From: Odiellus spinosus
Taxonomy: Eukaryota; Arthropoda; Arachnida; Opiliones; Phalangiidae
Reading direction: 5' to 3'
Assembly: GCA_963920705.1 (NCBI GenBank)
Contig: OY987225.1
Span: 30,937,538 to 31,001,537 of the forward strand
Length of the DNA: 64,000 nucleotides
Both the position numbers and the translations under genes were made by a program. This document shows, piece by piece, positions 46,593 to 56,619 of the stretch. The notes under the pieces are model-generated. The model made no database searches, had not been told where the DNA came from, and worked only from the letters and a program-made list of their open reading frames with translations. Positions within the stretch are counted from its first letter, which is position 1; each line of letters starts with the position of its first letter.

Positions 46593-48029
46593 ATGGATTT
46601 GATAAAGCTTCCAATAGAAATACAAGAATATATACTATCATTTTTGGATACAACATCTTTGATACAATGCAGCAAAGTATGCTCCTTATGGAATACCTTA
46701 TCGCAAGGTTGTTGGCAACATTGTTGTCTGAGAGAAATAAGTTCCGAAGTTTTGGTTGAAATATTAGGAACTTGTCAACCTTTAAAACATATCTTGAGAC
46801 TAAAAGCTTCATTCAAATGGGAGAACTTGTTCCTAAAATGGAATCATTACACCGCGATTACCAGAACCCCTCATCAAACGTTTGGATTACCATTTCGCAA
46901 CACAAACGCTAGTAACCGCTGCGTTATAAGACTATCTGGTGACTTTTTGATAATTGCACCTACTGTGGAAAATGTGAGAGTGTATAAAGTTCATATCTAC
47001 GAAAATGGAAAATGCGTCGGTATCATTGCCAAGCATAAAAACCCTATTCAAGACATCGCTTTGATTGATGTACAAAAAAGTGGGCCTTACAACGTAAAAG
47101 GGTCTTATAAATTGTCAGAATACGATGTAGTTATCAGCGTATCTATGGACCGGGCTCTACAACTCAGCGAAATAAACTGTCATGGTAGAAAACCTCTAAC
47201 TATATGGGAGAAGAGAATCTCCTCGGATTGTGTTGACTCTACAATTAAAGCATTCAGTAACAAATTCATTTTGGTCACTCAAGATCGCGTGATACACGTT
47301 TTTTCCGTATCAAAAAGTAACTCTAGAATAGGCGGAATTATAGTAACAGATATTGCCCAAATTTCTTGCCCAATTTTGTTAACGGACATAAGTATTTGGA
47401 AAGATAAAATCTATTGTTTATGGTGGAATTTACCGGGAGTTCATTTAATGGCTTGGGACACAAACTCTTCTACGTGGAGTGAAAATATTTACATTGAAAA
47501 TATTTTATGCGGTCCAAACATTTTATCCTTCAGAAATATAGTTTTTGGGGTTGGAGCCCAGTTAACCATCTTAAAAAATGGTCAATTTTATCACAAATAC
47601 GATTTATGGGAAACGCTCGGTCAATCTAGAGTTCCTGTAGAAAAAATATCCACCGTTTGTTTGAAACGAAATTTGTTAGTCATTGGTACCCAGTCAGGGG
47701 AGGTTTACGTATTTTTAATCAACCACGATAGGCAGCTGAAGGAGTTAAAGACCGCTACTCCAGTTAATAGAATAAAAGTGGTTCCTAGCATTTTTCCTTT
47801 CGCGCAACACGAAATTAAACATTTAGATATTAGTTTTGACGGTAGTGGGTTACAAATTGCCGTACAAACAAGCTTTGAAGTACACGTTATACGCTGGTTT
47901 CCTTTTGATAAGAATATCATTGGTAAACCAAAAATAACCGTGGAATTACCTTGTTTGTATAATAAAAGTGAAATTAACGAATCTGGAGAATTAAGCGATC
48001 CTGATTATTGGTTTTACGATTCTGACTAG
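46593..48029 (+). CDS. F-box protein with predicted beta-propeller body
   Basis: Single open exon of 478 codons. Residues 1-45 form a clear F-box (MDLIKLPIEIQEYILSFLD...CSKVCSLWNTLSQ...CW), which binds Skp1 in SCF ubiquitin ligases. The rest (about 100-445) is built of short hydrophobic beta strands with repeat-like phrases such as VVISVSMDRALQL, NKFILVTQDRVIHVFSV, NLLVIGTQSGEVYVFLI and HLDISFDGSGLQIAV, the pattern of degenerate WD40 blades. The C-terminal tail is acidic (ELSDPDYWFYDSD). I cannot assign it to a named FBXW or FBXO subfamily. It lacks introns like the nearby Prx3 gene. Possible poly(A) signal aaataaata near 48496. Confidence 0.85.
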   Translation: MDLIKLPIEIQEYILSFLDTTSLIQCSKVCSLWNTLSQGCWQHCCLREISSEVLVEILGTCQPLKHILRLKASFKWENLFLKWNHYTAITRTPHQTFGLPFRNTNASNRCVIRLSGDFLIIAPTVENVRVYKVHIYENGKCVGIIAKHKNPIQDIALIDVQKSGPYNVKGSYKLSEYDVVISVSMDRALQLSEINCHGRKPLTIWEKRISSDCVDSTIKAFSNKFILVTQDRVIHVFSVSKSNSRIGGIIVTDIAQISCPILLTDISIWKDKIYCLWWNLPGVHLMAWDTNSSTWSENIYIENILCGPNILSFRNIVFGVGAQLTILKNGQFYHKYDLWETLGQSRVPVEKISTVCLKRNLLVIGTQSGEVYVFLINHDRQLKELKTATPVNRIKVVPSIFPFAQHEIKHLDISFDGSGLQIAVQTSFEVHVIRWFPFDKNIIGKPKITVELPCLYNKSEINESGELSDPDYWFYDSD

Positions 48030-48122
48030 TTTAATAGTGAATATAATCTATTTTATTCTGAAGGATTTTTTAGAGTTTATATATTGGGTTTCAGCTTTTT
48101 TATGCCATTAACACGAGCATTG

Positions 48123-48358
48123 GTTTAAACCAGGGGTTGTCAAAGTGCGTTGGGGGAGTAGTAAATGGACTCTGTTTCGGTTTTAAAATAGCCACGTGGC
48201 GGTATAAAAAGGTCAAATTTGTTACAAAAATTAAGGTTTTTGTTCGAATTAAGACTCGCTTTGTGAAAGAAATTGAAATCTCGAAGTCATTCGTTAGGAA
48301 ATTTTAAATCTTATAGTCAATCGCCGGTGCAAAAAGTCTGCTGACCCCTGGTTTAAAC
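48123..48358. mobile_element. hAT-type MITE with 8-bp target-site duplication
   Basis: The element spans 48131-48350 (220 bp). Its terminal inverted repeats start CAGGGGTTGTCAAAG on the left and CAGGGGTCAGCAGAC on the reverse complement of the right end, the hAT CAGGGGT-type end. It is flanked by an exact 8-bp duplication gtttaaac (48123-48130 and 48351-48358), the size hAT transposases make. No coding capacity, so it is non-autonomous. Confidence 0.93.
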
Positions 48359-49589
48359 AAATTTTTCCTAATAAAATAATTTTTAAGTATAGTTCAAGGC
48401 AATTTTTCTAATTTATATTACGCTGTGTAAAAAATTCACTATGTAGTTTTTGATACAGGTATGCAAATTTTGTATATAAAGTGTATATACGTTTCAAATA
48501 AATAGTATTTAAAATATTAATAGATTTTGTGATTAAAATGTCTCGTTTCCCTTCTCAACTTGCTCTTGTTTTAGATAACATTTGTTAGCCGTAGAGGCAG
48601 CTCTTAATAATAGAAGCAATGGCTTCTATGATATGACATTAAGGTGGCATTCAACTTAGAGCTTTATACTCCCTTCGTATTGGTTTGTTGGGATTAGACC
48701 ATTTTAAAAGATAAGAAAACCATATGTGGTTGCGTTGCATTCTCCCTTTAAAGGAATAAATTTGATAGCGCTGTTTTAAAATCCAATTATCTAGCCCTTC
48801 AAATTCGTTAGATCTGTACGCCATTAACTAGTAATTATATCTTGTTTTCTAAAAGTTTCTAAAAATAGAGCAAACAGTGATAAGATTTCTGTCTCCGGCC
48901 GTAGGAAGTACGGGGAATTTTTTAAACTGGGAAGATTGGCTAGCCTTTTTATTACTTTAGGCTCATTGCCACAAAAATAGACCTTTTTCTAATTTCTACA
49001 ACCTCCCAAGAGTTTTAAAAATGTCTTTGAAATTTTGGTTGACATCCGTAGAAAGTTTAAGAAGAAAAATTAGCGCTATTCTAGATACGAACCATTGAAA
49101 GAAACGTATTGTTATTTGTTAATTACACAGTCATTATCTTTGGGCGAATGCTTTTAAATGTTTTTGTTGCATAAATGCTAATATAAATTTACAGGGATAG
49201 TTAGAAGGGATGTCTAGACTACGGGAAAAAAATATTTTTAATAGAGTTTAACTGTTAAAATGTGCCTAAGTTGAGTTTTTATTAGGTTTTTACTCATATT
49301 TTAACAGGCCAAATCGTTTTAAAATAAATTATCTAAAGCTACGTTCACACTTGGCACTTTGGAACCAATTTCAAACAAGTTTCGAATGTTCAAATCGACT
49401 TTTCAAGATATTAATTTGGTTTTTTTATCAAAGATTTACACGGGTAACCCCAAAATTTAATAATTTGACCTTTACAAAACGGTTAAAAACAGTTTATAAG
49501 TCGTGTGAACGCAGCTTTATTACATTATCCCTTAAATTATGACTAATTAAAATTCATATTTATACAGATTTCAAAAACAGTGGCGAGAA
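48359..49589. other. intergenic region upstream of the FUNDC1-like gene
   Basis: AT-rich spacer between the F-box gene and the FUNDC1-like gene. Contains the GCGTTCACACT-type MITE at 49335-49519 and, near 48745, a cattctccctttaaagg stretch resembling the outer end of the MITE family at 19141 and 25501. An open frame inside the MITE is not a gene. Confidence 0.5.
49335..49519. mobile_element. GCGTTCACACT-type MITE
   Basis: About 185 bp with inverted ends aaagctacgttcacac and, on the reverse complement of the right end, aaagctgcgttcacacgac. The internal sequence (gacctttacaaaacggttaa) matches the internal parts of the elements at 24658 and 61757. Confidence 0.82.
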
Positions 49590-50918
49590 ATGACGATCAG
49601 TAAACCAACGAAAGAAGATGTCTACGAAATTTTAGATATTAGGGGAAAAGGACGTGACGATTCAAATTGGTTAAATAAATTTATGAAAGATATGGCAAAT
49701 GCTTCAGCCGCTAAACAGTTAACTGTAGGAGGAATCTCAGGATGGTACGAATTGTTTTAAAAATTGACTTTAGTCCAGAAATAGATTACTTTAAAGGAAG
49801 ACTGACAAAAGTTGTAACTTTTAAGCTTAAAAGAAAACTTTTACTTATAATATTAAAAGAAATCGACTTTCCCTATGAATAAAAATCTAATTTGGTCAAA
49901 AAATGGTCCAAATCCAACAAAATTTGACGAAATAGACCAAATAAAATGAAAGTCTAGTGTAATCAAGGGTTGGTTTTGTGTGTAAAACTTTTTTCTGTCC
50001 GTCTCCGTTTAAAAGATGGTTTAAATAAAGTCTGGGAATTCTCCTAAGGTCAGGAGGAAAAAAGCTTTTGAAAAGTCAGGGAATTTTAAGGTGAAAATTA
50101 AACAACCTTGAAACTCGCGTTGACAAGGAATAGCTTTTGAAACTAGGCCAATGAAAATTCAAAGTAGATTTTTTTGTTCATTGATGGTTATCATTAAAAG
50201 GTGCGCTGGGTTTGCTTTCTCAAAAGTTGGCAAAGTTGCAGCTACAGCAATCGGTGGAAGTTTACTACTAGTTCAGGTATCCTCTATCGTTTAAATGTCA
50301 TATTTTTGACATTGACGTAAGTCACATAACGGGTAATTAATGGGAATTTTTTAAATTTATATTTATAGATAGCGCAACATCAAGGCTACATTAAAGTCAA
50401 CTGGACGCGAGTGAATAAAGATGTGGAGAAGGCTAAACGTAAAATAGAAAAAGAAGCGCAAGCCAAAATTCCCTTAATTTTAGAAGAGGTATGTCAACAA
50501 TGTGTTTCATCACTAGGTGCCTGGTATCTTGTCTCAAAGATCCCTTCGTTTATATCATTAATTTCAACAGCTAACGCTCTTAAATTAGATTGATTATTCA
50601 GCACGTACAGTTAGAATGCAAGTTGCAAAATTAAATTTTTCCATGAAGTGGATAGGCCTTCTCTAGAATATCTTGTACGAGCTGAAATTTCTTACTAGTT
50701 TCATCAAGATCTTAAAGCATATTTTAAGCGCTAATTCCGTGGAATTAAAATGTTGCCAAGACTTAATTAAAATCTCGTGCTTATTAGTTTTGTTAAGAGG
50801 GCGCAACTTTTCACCCTGAGAATTCTCTTTCTTTCAGAGTCAAAATTTCATTCAAAACAACATTTACCTTGCTGGAGGTTTCGCTGGTGGCTTTCTGTTA
50901 GGCATAGCGTCTTCGTGA
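49590..50918 (+). CDS. FUNDC1-like mitochondrial outer-membrane mitophagy receptor
   Basis: Four exons: 49590-49744, 50201-50276, 50369-50488, 50838-50918, giving 143 codons. FUNDC1 is a small outer mitochondrial membrane protein that recruits LC3/Atg8 during hypoxic mitophagy. Shared blocks: the N-terminal LC3-interacting-type motif YEIL (vertebrate YEVL) at residues 11-14, then GGISGWCAGFAFSKVGKVAA, QHQGYIKVNWTRVNKDVEKA, and the C-terminal membrane segment IYLAGGFAGGFLLGIAS. The middle VGGSLLLVQ-like segment forms another membrane span. Length is close to the usual 155. The N terminus has lost the DYESDDDS-type stretch of vertebrates. I start at the first ATG of the exon, which follows a probable 5'UTR intron acceptor (tatacag). 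Confidence 0.92.
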
Positions 50919-51687
50919 CTAGTGGCCAAATAGCGTTGATCGTATTTGATGAACGTATTAACAATTGACACAAAGTTGCTCGTGATATTTCATTACAAAA
51001 ACTGCAACAAAAATTAAAAATCGCATTGTAGAAACAAAAAAAAAAAAAACCCAGTGAAATACGATCTTCGATATAAACATTTAGTTTACTAATAATTCAA
51101 TGTGAAAATCTTATTCTGTTCTTTTGTTAATTTCCTAAGTCAAGAAGTTGCATTTTTAATTAAGTTAAAAAATGCTGCGGATTTCAATTAAATGCCAAAG
51201 TATTGTCAATTAAACGTGTAAATTGTGTATTAACTCTAGTAAAATTTACATTAAACCTAGTTTTAACAAAATAATAACTTGTAATGATTTTCAAAAGACT
51301 CAAAAATAAGTCTTACCCTAAAGTTTTTAGACTAATATGCCTTTATATTAAATAATCTTGGAAACGGTTAAAATACCCGTTAAACACCTGTTTGTACTGA
51401 AGATGTTGCCTTTTTTCAAGGTTGTTACAAAGTGTGGGATTTCTTCCACTTTTTCCAACCTTGAAACTAACAAGAGCCGTTAAATAGACTCTGTTGGGAC
51501 GAAGACAGAATTTATACTAACGTCTATTATTAGTTAGATGTAGGCCTAATTTTCCCGGATCTCTAGTTCTACTGAAAATTTTATGTCTAGGTAGAATTAT
51601 AGTCCCATTTTTTTAACAAAACTATCTCTGCAGTTGAACCCATTTTGACCTTTCCAAAACGTTTAACAGTTTCAAAGACTGGAGTGA

Positions 51688-51835
51688 CCCTTACAGAAAA
51701 AAGTTAGTCTGATCTTAAGAGGTCTTCAAGAACGCTACAAAAGTCTTGAGGAAGTTTTTGAGACCTCCCCAAGACTTCTTGACGTAATGGAAGACTTCCC
51801 CAAGACCTCTTAAGACTAACTTGGTTTCGTAAGGG
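51688..51835. mobile_element. 148-bp inverted-repeat element
   Basis: The left end cccttacagaaaaaagttag pairs with the reverse complement of the right end (cccttacgaaaccaagttag). Inward, cttaagaggtctt pairs with aagacctcttaag. The centre is a second, looser hairpin of aagacctc/gaggtctt words. No clear target duplication and no coding capacity. Confidence 0.75.
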
Positions 51836-53128
51836 GATTGCGGATTCTGATAGCGAGTTTTATGTTCCAGAGCAGTAAAAATCAACTGCAAAAACGAGCT
51901 TTTGATTTGAGAATGGAACTCGCCCTAAATGCTTAGAGCAGATTAAAATGACCAAAAGGTACACATTGCTCTAGAATGGTCATTGGAATAACAGTACAAT
52001 TCCAAAGTTTAAAAACTAATATACGTGTCTTAGTTTTTAGAATAATAAAACTTTGATTCAAATGTTTTCAAATTTATTTTTCACTCTAATTGTGAAAGGG
52101 GGGGGGGGGGCAGTTTTTTTTAAATATTACATAAATTACAATGATTTAATTTAGACTCAAAAATTTTGTTTTAACACAAAATTATCGTAAAGATCATGGA
52201 TCATGTATTTGAAAGTTTGTTGACGTTTTTTTCCCGAATTAAGAAACGCCCAAATTGAAAATTAATTTTTTAATTAATCCTTTAAGAATTGATATTAAAT
52301 AAATTAGGCTTAACAAACTTCAAATTTAGTCAGTATTTTTAACTAATATTCAGAACGCTAATCATTAGGGGCACCATTTAAAGAAACATGAAATCTAACA
52401 GTAGTTAAAACTACACCACTTTGACAAGGAGTTCAAGGTTATCCTTCTTAACCTACAGACAACTAATTACTAATTTACGAAAAGTAGTTTTAGTTTGTTT
52501 AATTTATGTAGTCATTATGAACGCCGTAATGAACATAAATTAAAACCCAATGTGGGAAAACGGGAAGAAATCATTTAATATTTATCCGAGCTTTGATAGT
52601 AAAATTATATTGCTAAGCCTTGGTACTAATATTTAGGCTTAATTCATTTTGACAACCGTTTTTAACTTGTCAAAGCCACCAAAATGATGATGGATTTTTT
52701 TTTAACTACTATTAGCAAAAATTACATAATCCACGATTTAATTTGTTATTAAAACAAAAATATTGAATTAAAATCAAAAATTAAACAGCCCTTTTTTTTT
52801 TTATCGAAGACTGATAACTAAACAAGGAAGGTTCTTGCGGGATATTTTATTTAAAATGTACGGGATTTAAATTTGAGATCATCGTACCCCTTTTTTTTTA
52901 TCAATTAAACAAAAAAAAACTTAATGTACAAATAAATTTGACAATCTGTACATTATATTCAATACTGAGGGGAACAAAAAATAAAATTACGATAAAAATG
53001 AGCAAATTAAAAGTTAAATTTAAGGATTAACGATTTTCCATTTAAAAAAAAAGGGCCAATCTGTACATAAAAGGTCAGGTTTTCGTGAAAACGACCTAAA
53101 ATTTGTACAATGTACATTTGGGCATGGC

Positions 53129-53470
53129 CGAAGAAATGATAAATTCAGGACATGATTCTGGTCTACTATGACGCTAATTGTGGGCCATTTTTGTACAAAG
53201 GTACAGCGTTTTGAGGTTGTTAAAATACGTCAAACGCTCTTTGTTTGAACGATCGAGTGTCTCTCAACTCAAAAGAGTCATGTCCTGGCTTTACCTGAAG
53301 AAATGATAAATCCAGGACATGACACTGGCAGGTTACGTCATCAACCTGGTTTTATTTAAATTACGTTCTATAATGTTCAAATGCTGTTTGTTTGGAATTT
53401 TGTTCCCTCAAACGAAGAAGAGTCATGTCTCAGATTGAACGTTTCTTCCTCCATGACTTGGGGTTTGCGA
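53129..53470. repeat. 170-bp diverged tandem duplication
   Basis: gaagaaatgataaattcagg at 53129 recurs 170 bp later as gaagaaatgataaatccagg, and agagtcatgtc near 53274 recurs near 53430. The two copies have diverged considerably and gained indels. Confidence 0.7.
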
Positions 53471-53974
53471 AAATTTGAATTTACTGGGTTTTTGGGATAA
53501 TTTTCCGATCATTTCATTGAATTTTTAGTTTTTTAAAATGGGCCTATACGTCGTGACTTAATTTTTTAATGAAATTAGGAGTGAATTTTAATTTTTACTT
53601 CAAATTTTGTTTGGTTTATGGAGTCTTTGATGTTATGTAGAAAAAATGTTTAGAAAAATGATATTTTTTTATCACATAATTATGTTTTTAAGGTTCTGTT
53701 ATTTACTTTAATTAATAAGTCTCTTAAAAAATGTTTTTTTGTATCGACTATCACTTGTTTTAAAACTGGCAGTGTAACCGCGGCTTTCATTCTAAACATA
53801 AAACATTTTGCTCCTTCATGAGTTTAAGTGTTTAAATTAAAATTAAATATATATTTTTTGCGCTAAATTTAGAAGTAAATATAAAAATATGCTGTAGTTA
53901 TATCCTTAATTAAACTGGAGTAAATAAGATTTTAAATAAACGTAAGGTTGCAATTGTATTATTAATTTCTCGTT

Positions 53975-54215
53975 ATTAGCACGCGCTAAAAATAGGAATT
54001 AATATTAATACCATGTGCTAATAATCTTAAAACCAAATATCTGCATTGATGCCACGTGCATCTTATAACTAATTTAATTTAAAAGAGTATAATGTGGTAG
54101 ATCTAAGATTCTAAATTAGCATGTGCTAAAAATATAATATCAAATGCTTAATTTTCTTATAAATTTAATTTAAAACATTCGAATTATGGAAGATATATTT
54201 AGCACGTGCTAAAAT
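53975..54215. other. array of TTAGCACGTGCTAA palindromes
   Basis: Five related sites at about 53978 (ttagcacgcgctaa), 54011 (ccatgtgctaa), 54050 (gccacgtgca), 54117 (ttagcatgtgctaa) and 54199 (ttagcacgtgctaa). All centre on a CACGTG or one-base variant with TTAG/CTAA flanks. They could be degenerate copies of one repeat or a cluster of E-box-type bHLH sites. Nearest genes are 3 kb away. Confidence 0.55.
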
Positions 54216-55477
54216 CAATAATATCTTCACAAACCTGGTTTAAAATTACATAACCTAATATTAATTATTTAAGCTTGAAGATTGCATAGAATCGAAAGAT
54301 CCTTCTGTTTGCGCAAAATTAGGCCTATTATAGGCCAATTCATCGGTTATGTACTTATCATAAACTTTCCAACACTTTATATTAACCTCATTTTCATTCT
54401 TATACAAATATCGGGAGGGAATTTAATTAAGGTTGACAAACACTTCAAGACTATCTTTTTCAGGATTCATTTGTGACATTAGCGCTAAGCCTAACTGAAC
54501 GGGTCCAGTCAAAATTGGAAACACAGTTTATAAATTTATCACTTCAAAAAATCTTTCTGTTCTGTACAATATATACTTCTTTTTAAACTAATAAGACGGG
54601 GAGGGGATGAAATTTTGGTTTGGAAAAAAGATTTCTAAACTTCGGCTATTTTTTTTTTAAAGACTTACAACTCTTCTCTTAAAACTTTACACGGACATTT
54701 ACATTAAATTAAATTAATTTTTGTTTAAGGATGATAACGTTCATGATTTTAGCTTAATTGAAAAAATAATTAAACACTAATTATAACCACGAAGGGGAAA
54801 AAATTGAACGAATTTAAGCGTTCCATATGCGCGCAAATTTTGGAAAATTTTCTGCGCTTTTTTTGGCCCCGAGATTTTTTTCCTTGAAAAATAACTAAAT
54901 TTAAAAAAAAAAAAAAATGGCGCTTGATCATAGAAATATACCTAATTTAATTATATATTTAAACAAAGTTTATTTTTAATTCAAAATAAAATAAACTTAG
55001 GAATTTAAACTAATGATTTTAAAAAAATCTCAATATTGGCAGCGAATTTTTTTTTTGCATTTACGTTATCTCAATTAAATTGCCATTTATCGCGCGCATT
55101 TGGTTCAACATGTTTTTCCTTTCATTTCTCGCATTTTTAACCTTCGTTAACAGTCCTTATTAATTTCATATATTTATATATATAAAAGGGGGATGAGTGG
55201 TCGTAATGACAAAATTATTTTGGCAACTATAAATTCCAACGTTAGTGTCATGACGTTGATGATGTTGGAGGCTGACTCTGTCGATAAAAATGAAGTTTTT
55301 TTTTTATTTTAACGACATTTTGGTAAAGAGAATCAAAGGGGCAAGATGGCAGACTGACCCCCCTATATTTAAGCCTAGCCTAAAACCTTTTGGTTAGGTT
55401 AGGTCAGGCTTTAACATACAGGGAATTGGTCTTGCCTACTTGCCAAACAAAAACTAAACCATATCAGCGACAAGTGA

Positions 55478-55772
55478 CTATAAACAAGGAGGATTAGACA
55501 AGGAGAGGAAATGTGGGGCTGCGTTGAGTTAGAGAGAGAAGAGCCAACCTCCCACTCGGGTGGAAAGGGGGGATAGGAAATTCTCGAGGTAAACTGTTGT
55601 CACGTGGTCGCTAGCTAGCGCGTCTCATAAAGGATTCGTTTTACCCACGCGACAACATTTTACCACAAAACGTCTCTACCCCCGTTCTCCCAGAGTGGGA
55701 GTTTAGGCCGACGCAGTAGGAACCGCGCCGTCCCCACATTTCTTCTCCTTGTCTAATCCTCCTTGCTATAAA
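55478..55772. mobile_element. 281-bp MITE with 7-bp target-site duplication
   Basis: The element spans 55485-55765. Its terminal inverted repeats are CAAGGAGGATTAGACAAGGA at both ends (right end on the reverse complement), extending to about 35 bp with one mismatch region. It is flanked by ctataaa at 55478-55484 and 55766-55772. Internal GC content is higher than the surroundings. No coding capacity; ends starting CA and a 7-8-bp duplication suggest a hAT-like origin. Confidence 0.87.
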
Positions 55773-56619
55773 CAAGCAAAATTTCATGCATTAATTGCAA
55801 ACTATCGCGAAAATCATAAGTACCAAATAACCATGACAAACATCAAATTCAAGCAAGCGTGTTTCCAATTTTGAAAAGTTTTAATTAAGGTTTAGGGTTA
55901 AGAGGTTATTTGTGCCCAATACTACTCATTTGAACTATTCAGGGCAATTAGGGGTTCAAATTCTAATAACGCCATAGTGGTCTAACACTAAACTCATTAT
56001 GAAGAAACCCTTTTGTTACCATGGTTAGGCTTAAGCCCTACTTCAAAGAAAAATATATATTTACCATGAATAATGAGATAATCCTTTGAAAATAACAACA
56101 CGATTTCACTTTTTGAACTATTAACTTAGTAATTAATACTCTAGATACATTAAAACTATCTTAAATCAATTTTAAAACAGCCTTAGAATAGAACTGTACA
56201 AACTCTACTGTATAAAGATCAAAGGGTGAAACAGGCGGGAAAAATTCTTTTGTGATGTAAGGTCATAAAGGGGTCAACTTGAATTAAGCGTCTGCACTAT
56301 TTTAAAGGGGTTTTGAGTGTAAGACTTTAACAATGTGTTTTAGAATAATTTATGACACTTTTTAACTTGTGTTTTGAACTATATACTATAAGTAATGTGA
56401 CACAAAGGTCACAGGGCGAAATATTAGGTAAAATTATTGTAAAGAGTGCAATATGGATAAGGTGCAATATCAATAATTATAGCACAGCTGCTATATAAAG
56501 AATTGCATGCGTAGCAAGAAGCAAAAACCAATGTGTAATCAAAATATTTCATGCAAATTGCAAAGCACGGATAAAAACTGCTTAAAAACCAAATCATGTA
56601 ATGAAAGAAATAAACTTAC

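Larger units (their letters stand above)
50919..56538. other. 5.6-kb gene-free, repeat-rich spacer
   Basis: Between the FUNDC1-like gene (+) and the 3' end of UTX (-). Contains the elements at 51688-51835, 53129-53470, 53975-54215 and 55485-55765, a 13-G run near 52098, long A/T runs, and several AGGCCTA/AAGCC motifs. A 64-codon open frame at 54282-54476 shows no domain or splice partner and is not called. I see no tRNA or rRNA. Confidence 0.6.

Noticed and set aside
54282-54476. 64-codon hydrophobic open frame
   Set aside because: AT-rich sequence readily gives hydrophobic frames; it is isolated in repeat-rich DNA and its start is not a convincing ATG.
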